Part shown: piece by piece, positions 1 to 7,869 of the stretch
How the letters are laid out: every line of letters starts with the position of its first letter
Numbering within the stretch: the first letter of the stretch is position 1
Source: UMGS1071 sp045638545
Lineage (GTDB): Bacteria > Bacillota > Clostridia > Oscillospirales > Acutalibacteraceae
Assembly (NCBI GenBank): GCA_045638545.1
Contig: JAZUBL010000034.1
Location: 1-40,141 of the forward strand
Length of the DNA: 40,141 nucleotides
Direction of reading: 5' to 3'
Position numbers and translations under genes: made by a program
The notes under the pieces: generated by a model
Told to the model about the DNA's origin: nothing
What the model saw: the letters and a program-made list of their open reading frames with translations, nothing else
The model's database searches: none

Positions 1-1067
1 CATTTGCATGTATCATTGACGTATCCGGCGAAGTAAACGGCAGCAATAATCTGGTTGGTACAGGCCCATATCTGCTGGAGTCTGCTACAACTGATAAGGT
101 TGTTGTAAAGGCAAACAAGAACTACTGGAACGGTACACCGAAGATCGGTACCATCAACGTTCATGGTTTCCTGGATGGCGATACCATGGCAATGGCACTG
201 CAGAACAACGAGCTGGACGTTTGCGCAAACCTCAGCTACAATAATATGCAGCTGTTTAAGGACAACAGCGATTACGGAATCGACAGCGCATCTACATCCC
301 GTTCTTACATGTTTATGTTCAACACCAAGGACGAGGCACTGCAGGATGTAAACGTTCGTAAAGCTGTAACAATGGCAATTGATAAGGCAAGCTTTGTAAA
401 TACACTGCTGAGCGGCTACGGTTCTGTTGCTGAACTGCTGTATCCGGCATCTTACACCTTTGGCGACAGCAAGCTGGATGGCCCGGACTATGATGTAGAA
501 GCAGCAAAGCAGCTCCTTACAGATGCTGGCTGGACAGATACAGACGGTGACGGCTATGTAGATAAGAATGGCAAGATGTTCGAGATTAACTGGGTTACAT
601 ACAGAAATCGCCAGGAACTGCCAATGATGGCAGAGTTTGCACAGGCATCCCTGAAGAACATCGGTATTAAGGTAAATATTAATGACAGCGAAGGCAACGT
701 AAGCGTTGATCAGATCCCATCTGACTTTGGTGTATATGCATGGGCAATTGTAACTGCACCATATGCAGATACTGCAAGCTTCATGAACCAGTTCCTGACA
801 GGTTATAACAACCACTGCGGCTGGTCCGGTCCAAACTTTGAGAAGTTCAAGGAACTCTATGACAAGCTCGTTCCAGAGACTGATCCGGAGAAGCGTGCAC
901 AGTACGGCATTGAAATGCAGCAGCTGATGATTGACGATGGCGTGCTCTGCGTTGTATCCCATAACGTAATGAATATCGTATCCCGCACAGCAAATGGTGT
1001 GAAGGGCCTGGCACCGCACCCATCCGACTACTACGAGATTACAGTGGATACTGATATTGCAAAGTAA
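1..1067 (+). CDS. ABC transporter substrate-binding protein, family 5 (3' part)
   Basis: This is the C-terminal part (about 355 residues) of an extracellular solute-binding protein of the SBP_bac_5 (oligopeptide/dipeptide/nickel) family. The frame is open from base 3, so the gene starts upstream of the window. Family features seen are GTGPY followed by a KNxxYWNG segment, then VRKAVTMAIDKASFV, and a late block with an AAKQLLTDAGW-like motif and a DGDGYVDKNG loop. It would capture a peptide or similar ligand outside the membrane and pass it to the permeases, which are not in the window and probably lie upstream. The two ATPases follow directly, 23 bases away for the first, so one operon is likely. 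Ligand specificity cannot be read from the sequence. The family call is firm, the substrate is open. Confidence 0.9.
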   Translation, partial: FACIIDVSGEVNGSNNLVGTGPYLLESATTDKVVVKANKNYWNGTPKIGTINVHGFLDGDTMAMALQNNELDVCANLSYNNMQLFKDNSDYGIDSASTSRSYMFMFNTKDEALQDVNVRKAVTMAIDKASFVNTLLSGYGSVAELLYPASYTFGDSKLDGPDYDVEAAKQLLTDAGWTDTDGDGYVDKNGKMFEINWVTYRNRQELPMMAEFAQASLKNIGIKVNINDSEGNVSVDQIPSDFGVYAWAIVTAPYADTASFMNQFLTGYNNHCGWSGPNFEKFKELYDKLVPETDPEKRAQYGIEMQQLMIDDGVLCVVSHNVMNIVSRTANGVKGLAPHPSDYYEITVDTDIAK

Positions 1068-1090
1068 TTTTTAGTGAGTGAGTAACAGCA

Positions 1091-2044
1091 ATGGCAAAGA
1101 TATTGGAAGTGGAAAAACTGAATGTTACCTATAACGGTACGCCGATCCTGCAGGACTTCTCCATGGACCTGAACAAAGGGGAGATCCTTGGCATCGTTGG
1201 TGAATCGGGCAGCGGTAAAAGCACGCTGCTCAAAGCCATGATGGGACTTCTTGGCGATAATGGCCGCGTGGAGTCCGGCAGGCTGCAGTTTAATGGCACA
1301 GACCTGCTTCGTATTTCCAAAGAAGAAATGCGTAAGATCCGCGGCACAAAGATCGGTATGGTGTTTCAGAATCCTGGAATGTCTTTTAATCCGGTGCGGA
1401 AAATCGGCAAGCAGTTTCTGGAAGCCATGCGCAGCCACGGAAAAGTGGATCCAAAGCAGGCAACACGACAGATTCTGGATATCTTTGCAAAGCTGAGTTT
1501 ACGAGATGGCGAGCGGATTTTACAAAGCTATCCGTTTGAGTTGTCCGGCGGTATGTGCCAGCGAGTGGCCATCGCATTGGCTATGGTGATGAATCCGGAG
1601 ATTCTGCTGGCAGATGAACCTACCAGCGCCCTGGACGTAACAGTGCAGGCACAGTGCGTGAAAGAAATGATGGATCTGCGAGAGCAGCTCGGTACTACGG
1701 TTATTATTGTAACCCATAATATGGGCGTTGTTTCTTACATGGCAGATAAAATCGCTGTAATGTATGCCGGCAATCTGGTGGAATACGGCAGAAAGAAAGA
1801 TGTGCTGCAGAATCCGCAGCATCCCTATACAAAGGCATTGATTAAAGCGATTCCTGTGATCGGCGGCGGTTCCCTGGCCGGTATTCCCGGCACACCGCCT
1901 GCTTTTGGAGAGATCCGGGAAGGATGCTCTTTTGCGCCGCGCTGTCCATCAGCAGGCAGAGACTGTACCTGTGATGCATGCCTTTCCAGAAAGCAGTATG
2001 AGCAGGAGCACTGGGCGCTGTGCCCATGCGGCTGCGGCAAGTAA
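1091..2044 (+). CDS. Oligopeptide/dipeptide ABC transporter ATP-binding protein (OppD/DppD type)
   Basis: This 317-residue ATPase powers the peptide-type importer whose binding protein lies just upstream. Walker A (GESGSGKST, near residue 37), the signature (LSGGMCQR, near 155) and Walker B (ILLADEPTSALD, near 175) are intact, with the H-loop in VTHN. The C-terminus carries the OppD/DppD extension with clustered cysteines (RCPSAGRDC, then CPCGC at the very end); a homologous Cys cluster in some OppD/DppD proteins binds an iron-sulfur cluster. The ATG is preceded only by a weak purine-rich sequence, so translation may depend on the upstream gene. The stop is followed after 11 bases by the next ATPase. 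Opp versus Dpp cannot be decided. Confidence 0.9.
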   Translation: MAKILEVEKLNVTYNGTPILQDFSMDLNKGEILGIVGESGSGKSTLLKAMMGLLGDNGRVESGRLQFNGTDLLRISKEEMRKIRGTKIGMVFQNPGMSFNPVRKIGKQFLEAMRSHGKVDPKQATRQILDIFAKLSLRDGERILQSYPFELSGGMCQRVAIALAMVMNPEILLADEPTSALDVTVQAQCVKEMMDLREQLGTTVIIVTHNMGVVSYMADKIAVMYAGNLVEYGRKKDVLQNPQHPYTKALIKAIPVIGGGSLAGIPGTPPAFGEIREGCSFAPRCPSAGRDCTCDACLSRKQYEQEHWALCPCGCGK

Positions 2045-2055
2045 GGAGGCAGCTT

Positions 2056-3006
2056 ATGCATATATTAGAAGTGAAAGATCTGAAAAAGGTCTTTACCAAA
2101 AACAAAAGCGCCTTTGCAGCCGTAGATGGTGTCAGCTTTCATGTAGATAAAGGTGAGTGTGTTGGTCTGGTAGGAGAATCCGGCTGCGGTAAAAGTACCA
2201 TTGCAAAGCTGGTAACACGTTTGCTGGACGCAAACGGCGGCCAGATTTTGCTGAACGGCAATGATATTACCAAAAGCAAAGGAAAGGCCCGCAGAGAGGC
2301 TTACAGAGATTTGCAGATGGTATTTCAGATGCCGACGGATTCTTTTAATCCGCGTATCAAACTTGGCAGCAGTATTGCAGAGATACTGGTGAACTTCGAT
2401 ACCCCACGGAAGGAAGCAAAGCAGCGGATGTTGGAATTGCTGGATACAGTTGGTCTGCAGAGAGAATATGCAGACCGTTATCCTCATCAGATCAGCGGCG
2501 GTGAATGCCAGAGAGCGGCAATTGCAAGAGCATTGGCGATCAATCCGAAGATTCTGATTTGTGATGAGGCGACCAGTGCGCTGGACGTTTCAGTGCAGGC
2601 GCAGATCGTTTCCCTGATTCAGGAACTGCAGAAGAAAATGGAAATGTCCTATCTGTTCATCAGTCACGATCTGGCACTGGTACAGAACATCTGCAGTCGT
2701 GTGCTGGTTATGCACCGCGGCGTCATTGTAGAAGCCGGTGAGACTAACGAAGTGATCTGCAATCCGAAGCATCCATACACAAAGCTGCTTCTGTCATCTG
2801 TCTTCCCGGTAGAACCGGACGATAACTGGCAGGTACCAAAGCTGGAGCAGCAGATTTACCCGGAAGGTGACGGCTGTAAATTCTGGGAGCGCTGCCCACA
2901 TTGCACAGAGCGCTGCCGAAAAGAAAAACCAAAAAGCATCGCAATGAAACAGTGCCCTGATTGTTTGAAACATCATCACGAAGTTGCCTGTTTCCTGTAT
3001 GGATAA
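2056..3006 (+). CDS. Oligopeptide/dipeptide ABC transporter ATP-binding protein (OppF/DppF type)
   Basis: This is the second ATPase of the importer, about 316 residues. It has Walker A (GESGCGKST), the signature (ISGGECQRAAIARAL) and Walker B (ILICDEATSALD), and it ends in a Cys-rich OppF-type tail (CKFWERCPHCTERC, then CPDC and a final Cys). The ATG at 2056 is chosen because AAGGAGG lies 6 bases upstream; a longer in-frame reading would run back into the previous gene. It should form the heterodimeric motor with the upstream ATPase. A strong hairpin terminator follows at 3018, so the transporter operon ends here. Confidence 0.9.
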   Translation: MHILEVKDLKKVFTKNKSAFAAVDGVSFHVDKGECVGLVGESGCGKSTIAKLVTRLLDANGGQILLNGNDITKSKGKARREAYRDLQMVFQMPTDSFNPRIKLGSSIAEILVNFDTPRKEAKQRMLELLDTVGLQREYADRYPHQISGGECQRAAIARALAINPKILICDEATSALDVSVQAQIVSLIQELQKKMEMSYLFISHDLALVQNICSRVLVMHRGVIVEAGETNEVICNPKHPYTKLLLSSVFPVEPDDNWQVPKLEQQIYPEGDGCKFWERCPHCTERCRKEKPKSIAMKQCPDCLKHHHEVACFLYG

Positions 3007-3017
3007 TAACGGAGAAG

Positions 3018-3046
3018 AGCGTTGTGCAGTACACAGCGCTTTTTTC
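3018..3046 (+). terminator. Rho-independent terminator of the ABC importer operon
   Basis: A 9-bp stem (AGCGTTGTG / CACAGCGCT, one G-T pair) with loop CAGTA is followed by a run of T. It lies 11 bases after the stop of the second ATPase. Confidence 0.8.
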
Positions 3047-3069
3047 TTTCAGAATCTGCATTTGTTTTC

Positions 3070-3098
3070 TTGCGTCTGCCTGAAAAATGTGGTAAAAT
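3070..3098 (+). promoter_or_regulatory. Candidate sigma-A promoter of the LysR gene
   Basis: TTGCGT and TAAAAT are separated by 17 bases, about 35 bases before the LysR start codon at 3133 and just after the preceding terminator. Confidence 0.5.
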
Positions 3099-3132
3099 GC
3101 AGGTAAATTTTACAGGAGAGGAAGCGGAACCC

Positions 3133-4065
3133 ATGAATATATTACACTTGCGCTATGCGCTGGAAGTAGAAAAAACAGGTTCCATTACCAGTGCGGCAGA
3201 TAATCTGTTTGTTGGTCAGCCGAACCTGAGCAAAGCAATCAAGGAACTGGAAACCTCTGTTGGCATTACAATCTTCAAACGAACCTCTAAAGGTATGATC
3301 CCAACAACAAAAGGCGGCGAGTTTTTAGCGCATGCCCAGAAAGTGATCCAGAAGATTGATGAATTGGATAATCTGTACAGTGTCGGTAAAGTAAAACGGC
3401 GTCTGTTTCGAATTTCAGTTCCCCGTGCTTCTTATATTTCTGCAGCGTTTACAGAATTTATTAAAAATCTGGATGATGCTCGCATGGATGTAAACTGCAA
3501 AGAAACCAACTCTATGGAAGCGATCAATAATATTGTGGAGCATGACGATAACCTTGCAATTATCCGATACCACACAGATTACGAAAAATACTTTCTGAAT
3601 CTGCTGGAAGCAAAGAATATTCATCATCAGCTGCTGTGGGAGTTTACCTGCGTGCTGGCTATGTCCAAGCACCACCCGCTGGCAAAGAAGAAAAAAATCT
3701 GCTGTGATGATCTGGTTGATTATCCAATGCTGCTTCACGGCGATACGGCAATCCCTTCCATTTCCTATACGGATGCCCAGTCGGAGCTGATGGAAAAATC
3801 GGAAAAGAAGATTTTTCTTTACGAGCGCGGCAGCCAGATGGATCTTCTGCGGAACGTGCGTACTACCTATATGCTGGTGTCTCCAATTCCGGAGGAAATT
3901 CTCAAAACAAACGGACTGGTTCAGCGCCGATGCAGTGATCTGAAAGGCACCTATAAAGACGTGATCGTTTATCCGCAGAATTATAAACTGAAGCGTATGG
4001 ACAAGGAGTTTATACAACAGGTTTGTGACATGAAGGATGCCCTTTCAAAAATTGAAATTTTATAA
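3133..4065 (+). CDS. LysR-family transcriptional regulator
   Basis: This is a 310-residue LysR-type regulator. The N-terminal winged helix-turn-helix is clear (MNILHLRYALEVEKTGSITSAADNLFVGQPNLSKAIKELE, then LFKR-like IFKRTSKGMIPTTKGGEFL), and the rest fits the periplasmic-binding-like effector domain. The ATG at 3133 is chosen over an upstream in-frame extension because it has a GGAGAGG ribosome site and matches the usual LysR N-terminus; the extension would run through the promoter. It stands alone between the peptide importer and the convergent hydrogenase operon, with its own promoter. Its target is not evident; the neighbouring importer is a guess only. Confidence 0.9.
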   Translation: MNILHLRYALEVEKTGSITSAADNLFVGQPNLSKAIKELETSVGITIFKRTSKGMIPTTKGGEFLAHAQKVIQKIDELDNLYSVGKVKRRLFRISVPRASYISAAFTEFIKNLDDARMDVNCKETNSMEAINNIVEHDDNLAIIRYHTDYEKYFLNLLEAKNIHHQLLWEFTCVLAMSKHHPLAKKKKICCDDLVDYPMLLHGDTAIPSISYTDAQSELMEKSEKKIFLYERGSQMDLLRNVRTTYMLVSPIPEEILKTNGLVQRRCSDLKGTYKDVIVYPQNYKLKRMDKEFIQQVCDMKDALSKIEIL

Positions 4066-4085
4066 GCAGATGAAGTTCTGCAAAT

Positions 4086-4118
4086 AAAAAACCCCCGACC
4101 AACCAGTCGGGGGTTTTT
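4086..4118. terminator. Bidirectional terminator between the LysR gene and hydA
   Basis: The 8-bp stem CCCCCGAC / GTCGGGGG (4092-4099 with 4106-4113) has an A run on the left and a T run on the right. It can therefore stop the LysR transcript on the plus strand and the hydrogenase transcript on the minus strand. Confidence 0.85.
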
Positions 4119-4124
4119 GTTTAT

Positions 4125-5870
4125 TTAAGCAAGTGTATCATCAGCGGAAGCAATTTTCTGCTGTGCGTAGTGGGTATGCAGCAGGTGGTGTGCTTTTTCG
4201 CTCAATGGTTTGCCAAAGAATTTTTCATAAATTGCGATAATTTCCGGATTCTCGTGAGACTTGCGGAATGGGAGATTCTCGTCAATGGTGTAAAGTGCAT
4301 CCTGGCGAAGTTCCTTCATCTTGAAGGTTGTATTCACAGGCTGACCGCCGCCGCCGATGCAGCCGCCAGGGCAGGCCATGATTTCGATGAAGGTGTAATC
4401 TGCAGTGCCGTCCTTGATCATCTGCATCAGTTTTTCAGCGTTCTTCAGACCGTGTGCAATCGCAACCTTAACGGATGTATCACCGAGGGCGATTTCTGCT
4501 TCACGAACGCCTTCATTGCCGCGGACTGCATGGAACTCCAGCTTACCCAGTGTTTCGCCTGTAACAACTTCTGCAACAGTACGAAGCGCAGCCTCCATAA
4601 CGCCGCCGGTATTGCCGAAGATTGCACCAGCACCGGTGCCGAGACCCAGTGGACTGTCAAATTCGCTGTCCCTCATGTTGACAAAGTCAAGGCCTGCATA
4701 TTTGATCATCTTAGCCAGTTCGCGTGTTGTGATAACGAGATCTACATCGCGGATACCGTCGTGCTCCATTTCAGGACGAGCTGCTTCAAATTTCTTTGCA
4801 ACGCACGGCATTACAGAAACGGTAACGATGTCTTTTGGATCGATACCGGAAACTTCTGCATAGTAAGTCTTGGAAACAGCGCCGAACATCTGCTGCGGAG
4901 ACTTTGCGGAGGACAGGTGATCCAGCAGATCGCTGTGATGCTTCTCGATATAGTTGATCCAGCCAGGACTGCAGGAAGTGATCATCGGCAGTTTACCGCC
5001 GTTCTGAATACGATCCAGCAGTTCATGACCTTCTTCCATAATGGTCAGGTCAGCGCTGAAGTTGGTATCGAATACTTTATCAAAGCCCAGCATTTTCAGC
5101 GCAGTTACCATTTTACCTGTTGCAATGCTGCCCTTTGCCATGCCGAATGCATCACCGATGGCAACACGAACAGCCGGTGCAACCTGCACGATTACATGCT
5201 TGCTGGTATCATGGATTGCATCCCATACTTTCTGGGTATCGTCCTTCTCAACGATAGAACCAACAGGACATACAGTGCTGCACTGGCCGCAAAGTACGCA
5301 GTCAGTCAGCTCAAATGGTTTTCTGAATGCTGTTGTAACAGCGAAGTTTTTGGAACGACCGGAATAGGTCAGCGCTGCAACACCCTGGTTTTCGAGACAG
5401 ATACGAGCGCATCTGCCGCACTTGACGCATTTGGACATATCACGGATCAGGCTTGGATTGCCGTCCTGAATCGGAGTTGTGTCGAAATCGTGAAGCATAT
5501 TTGGTTTTGTCAGATTAAAGCGGCTGCAGAGAGTCTGCAGTTCGCAGTTGCCGTTTCTTGGGCAGTTCAGGCAGTCCTGGTTATGGTTTGCAAGGATCAT
5601 TTCCAGCACACCGACCTGCGCGTCATACACCTTTTGTGTGGTGGTAAAAACTTCCATTCCTTCCCAGCAAACGGTGGAGCAGGCAGCCAGTAGTTTTCTG
5701 CTGCCGGTAACTTCTACCATGCAGATTCTACAGTGAGCCTTGATCTCCTGGTCCGGGAAGTAACACAGGTGCGGAATATCGATGCCCAGCTGTTTTGCAG
5801 CGTCGATGATGCGTGTGCCGCTTTTTACCTGAAGAGGCAAATTGTTGATTTTAATATTGATCATTTCCAT
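4125..5870 (-). CDS. hydA: [FeFe]-hydrogenase catalytic subunit of NADH-linked trimeric hydrogenase
   Basis: This 581-residue protein is the H2-forming/oxidising subunit. The N-terminus holds a NuoG-like [2Fe-2S] domain (Cys36, 47, 50, 64), then the His-Cys [4Fe-4S] site (His96, Cys100, 103, 109) and two ferredoxin-type [4Fe-4S] motifs (Cys148-158 and Cys191-201). The H-cluster signatures follow: L1 TSCSPGW (Cys300), L2 MPCVAKK (Cys356) and L3 MACPGGCIGGG (Cys500 and Cys504). This is the usual arrangement for HydA/HndD of soluble NAD(P)-linked enzymes, without an extra C-terminal [2Fe-2S] domain. The ATG at 5870 sits one base after the hydB stop and has an AGGAGG site inside the end of hydB. 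It is last in hydC-hydB-hydA. H-cluster maturases are not in the window. Confidence 0.96.
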   Translation of the reverse strand: MEMINIKINNLPLQVKSGTRIIDAAKQLGIDIPHLCYFPDQEIKAHCRICMVEVTGSRKLLAACSTVCWEGMEVFTTTQKVYDAQVGVLEMILANHNQDCLNCPRNGNCELQTLCSRFNLTKPNMLHDFDTTPIQDGNPSLIRDMSKCVKCGRCARICLENQGVAALTYSGRSKNFAVTTAFRKPFELTDCVLCGQCSTVCPVGSIVEKDDTQKVWDAIHDTSKHVIVQVAPAVRVAIGDAFGMAKGSIATGKMVTALKMLGFDKVFDTNFSADLTIMEEGHELLDRIQNGGKLPMITSCSPGWINYIEKHHSDLLDHLSSAKSPQQMFGAVSKTYYAEVSGIDPKDIVTVSVMPCVAKKFEAARPEMEHDGIRDVDLVITTRELAKMIKYAGLDFVNMRDSEFDSPLGLGTGAGAIFGNTGGVMEAALRTVAEVVTGETLGKLEFHAVRGNEGVREAEIALGDTSVKVAIAHGLKNAEKLMQMIKDGTADYTFIEIMACPGGCIGGGGQPVNTTFKMKELRQDALYTIDENLPFRKSHENPEIIAIYEKFFGKPLSEKAHHLLHTHYAQQKIASADDTLA

Positions 5871-5871
5871 C

Positions 5872-7128
5872 TTATTTTACCTCCTCTTTTACTGCAAAAA
5901 CTTCAGGGAATACTTTCATTGCAGTGCACAGTGCATTCTGGGAGCTTTCTCCCAGGCCGCAGAGAGATGCCTGCTGCATGATCATGATGATCTTTTTCAT
6001 GGTTTTCAGATCTTCCTCGGTATGGGTGCCAGCAGCAACTTTACCAAGGAGATATTTCATCTGCTTGTTGCCCTGACGGCATGGTGTACACTGGCCGCAG
6101 CTCTCGTGGGAGAAGAATGCCTGTGTAGTTGTAAGGAAATCGAGAACGGAGGTTCTTGTATCCATAACCATGATTGCACCGGAGCCAACAGTCAGGTTAG
6201 CTGCACGGAGATCTTCATAGGTAAATGGAGTATCCAGCTTATCAGGGCCGCAGATCTTGCCGGATGCGCCGCCGATCTGGATCAGCTGAATATCACGGTC
6301 ATCTACAATACCGCCTGCCAGGTCATAAATGATCTCGCGGAGGGTAGTGCCGAATGGAATCTCAAATGCGCCAGGGTTCTTGACATTGCCTGCTACGCTG
6401 ACCATCTTTGTGCCTGGGGAACCTTCGGTGCCGTAGGTGTTGTAAACGTGCTCGTCGTCCATCAGGATGGATGGAACGAGGCAAAGGCTTTCTACATTCT
6501 GAACACAGGTTGGCAGGTTGTAAAGACCGCATTGCTTGATGAACGGCGGCTTCTTTCTTGGACGGCCTGCTTTGCCTTCAATAGATTCAACCAGCGCTGT
6601 ACCCTCGCCGCAAACGTATGCGCCTGCGCCGGACTGGAGGTGCAATTTATAATTGAAACCCTCTACGCCGAGAATGTTCTCTCCAAGGTATCCCTTTTCT
6701 TCTGCCTGTGCAATGGCATTGAGCAGGCGAGGGCGAAGATGTGTATACTCTTCGCGCATATAGATGTAGCCGTTCTGTGCGCCAACTGCATAGCCAGCAA
6801 TGATCATTGCTTCTACCAGACGGAATGGATCATTTTCGATGAGTGTTCTGTCTTTAAAAGTGCATGGTTCGCCTTCGTCAGCGTTGCACACAACAACCTT
6901 ATTTGGGTTGGCAACTTCTCTTGCCTGGTGCCATTTTTTGCCCATGTCATAAGCTGCACCGCCGCGACCCTTAACGCCGCATTCTGCAATGCGGTCTGCA
7001 ATTGCCGGCTGCTCCATGGTAACAGCGCGCTTTAATGCTGCAAAGCCGCCGATGCTCTCGTAAGAGTCGATGGACATGATATCATATTTACCAAAGTTTT
7101 TAGTCATGAATTGAATTGCTTTACTCAC
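5872..7128 (-). CDS. hydB: NADH-binding flavoprotein subunit of the hydrogenase (NuoF-like, short form)
   Basis: This 418-residue NuoF-type subunit binds NAD(H) and FMN and hands electrons to HydA. Seen in order are a variant glycine-rich NADH loop (GRGGAAYDMGKKW), the FMN region NADEGEPCTFKDR (with Cys where Gly is usual), YIYMREEY, the GAGAYVCGEGTALVESIEG block and the [4Fe-4S] motif SCGQCTPCRQG with a later Cys in SLCGLG. It starts at GTG 7128, with GGAGG eight bases upstream; an ATG at 7107 is an alternative. Compared with the roughly 600-residue HydB of electron-bifurcating enzymes it lacks both the N-terminal thioredoxin-like [2Fe-2S] domain and the C-terminal two-[4Fe-4S] ferredoxin domain. 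That makes a ferredoxin-independent NADH hydrogenase possible. Family call firm, bifurcation status inferred. Confidence 0.94.
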   Translation of the reverse strand: MSKAIQFMTKNFGKYDIMSIDSYESIGGFAALKRAVTMEQPAIADRIAECGVKGRGGAAYDMGKKWHQAREVANPNKVVVCNADEGEPCTFKDRTLIENDPFRLVEAMIIAGYAVGAQNGYIYMREEYTHLRPRLLNAIAQAEEKGYLGENILGVEGFNYKLHLQSGAGAYVCGEGTALVESIEGKAGRPRKKPPFIKQCGLYNLPTCVQNVESLCLVPSILMDDEHVYNTYGTEGSPGTKMVSVAGNVKNPGAFEIPFGTTLREIIYDLAGGIVDDRDIQLIQIGGASGKICGPDKLDTPFTYEDLRAANLTVGSGAIMVMDTRTSVLDFLTTTQAFFSHESCGQCTPCRQGNKQMKYLLGKVAAGTHTEEDLKTMKKIIMIMQQASLCGLGESSQNALCTAMKVFPEVFAVKEEVK

Positions 7129-7142
7129 TTTATGGCACCTCC

Positions 7143-7637
7143 TTACTGTAAATTGTTAAGAACATCTGCTACTTTTTCTTTAGAGGTCAGATGGCCGTAT
7201 ACAACACCATTAATGCGTACTGCCGGTGCAACGTCGCAGGCACCAAAGCAGGCAACTTCTTCAATGATAAATTTACCGTCTGCTGTTGCTTCATTCAGGC
7301 CAACGCCCAGCAGATCCTGCAGATTTGCCATGAGGCTGTTGCTGTCGTTTACCTTGCAGACAATACTGGAACATACCTGAATCGGGAACTTTGCTCTTGG
7401 TTTGTCATGCAGGGAAGCAAAGAAGGAAATTACATCATAAACCTGCGTTGGTTTTACGTTCATTTTTTCTGCAACATAATAAGCAGCTGGTTCGGAAATA
7501 TATTTTTCATCAACGGAGTTCTGAACCTCCAGAAGAATCTCTAACATTTTTGGAGAAGGATCATCGTAAGATGCGATGATCTTATCGATACATTCTTTGC
7601 ATTCTGCAGACAAAGATTGTGTTTTATTAAAAGCCAT
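7143..7637 (-). CDS. hydC: NuoE-like [2Fe-2S] subunit of the hydrogenase
   Basis: This 164-residue protein has an N-terminal helical part followed by a thioredoxin-like [2Fe-2S] fold. The four ligands are Cys89 and Cys94 (CSSIVC) and Cys130 and Cys134 (CFGAC), the standard C-x4-C / C-x3-C pattern of NuoE/HydC. It shuttles electrons near the FMN site of HydB. It is the first gene of the operon, with hydB starting 14 bases after its stop. A consensus-like promoter and two dyads lie upstream between 7676 and 7788. Confidence 0.94.
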   Translation of the reverse strand: MAFNKTQSLSAECKECIDKIIASYDDPSPKMLEILLEVQNSVDEKYISEPAAYYVAEKMNVKPTQVYDVISFFASLHDKPRAKFPIQVCSSIVCKVNDSNSLMANLQDLLGVGLNEATADGKFIIEEVACFGACDVAPAVRINGVVYGHLTSKEKVADVLNNLQ

Positions 7638-7675
7638 TGTGATACCTGCTTTCTCTTTTGATTTAGAAAGGAATC

Positions 7676-7695
7676 ATGGTGACATAATTCACCAT
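7676..7695. promoter_or_regulatory. Inverted repeat in the hydC leader (ATGGTGA-N6-TCACCAT)
   Basis: This is a perfect 7-bp dyad with a 6-base spacer. It lies between the candidate hyd promoter and the hydC start, downstream of the expected transcription start, where a repressor could block. The binding protein is unknown. Confidence 0.45.
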
Positions 7696-7717
7696 TTTAT
7701 AAGGATATACTATCTAT

Positions 7718-7746
7718 AGATTAACAAATATACGAGCATGGGTCAA
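7718..7746 (-). promoter_or_regulatory. Candidate sigma-A promoter of hydCBA
   Basis: On the minus strand, TTGACC (7746-7741) and TAATCT (7723-7718) are separated by 17 bases, about 80 bases before the hydC start codon. Confidence 0.6.
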
Positions 7747-7773
7747 TGATTTTTTAGTGGTATTTAGATGAAG

Positions 7774-7788
7774 TGTGATTATGTCACA
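7774..7788. promoter_or_regulatory. CRP/FNR-like dyad upstream of the hyd promoter
   Basis: TGTGA-N5-TCACA is centred roughly 70 bases upstream of the expected hyd transcription start. The half-sites match the CRP/FNR family consensus, but the spacer is 5 rather than 6. Activator use is inferred only. Confidence 0.35.
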
Positions 7789-7822
7789 GTTTGAGAACTG
7801 TCTGATTGTATATTTTTACATA

Positions 7823-7849
7823 AAGAAAAGCCCCAGATAGCTCCGGGGC
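7823..7849 (-). terminator. Terminator of the small Cys-cluster gene
   Basis: On the minus strand an 8-bp stem (GCCCCGGA / TCTGGGGC, one G-T pair) with loop GCTA is followed by TTTTCTTT. It lies about 20 bases after the stop at 7870. Confidence 0.8.
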
Positions 7850-7869
7850 CTGAAAAGCGCAGAATAAAA

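Noticed and set aside
7715..7735. Rex operator at the hyd promoter
   Set aside because: Only one half (TTGTTAA) is present; the matching TTAACAA at the proper distance is missing.
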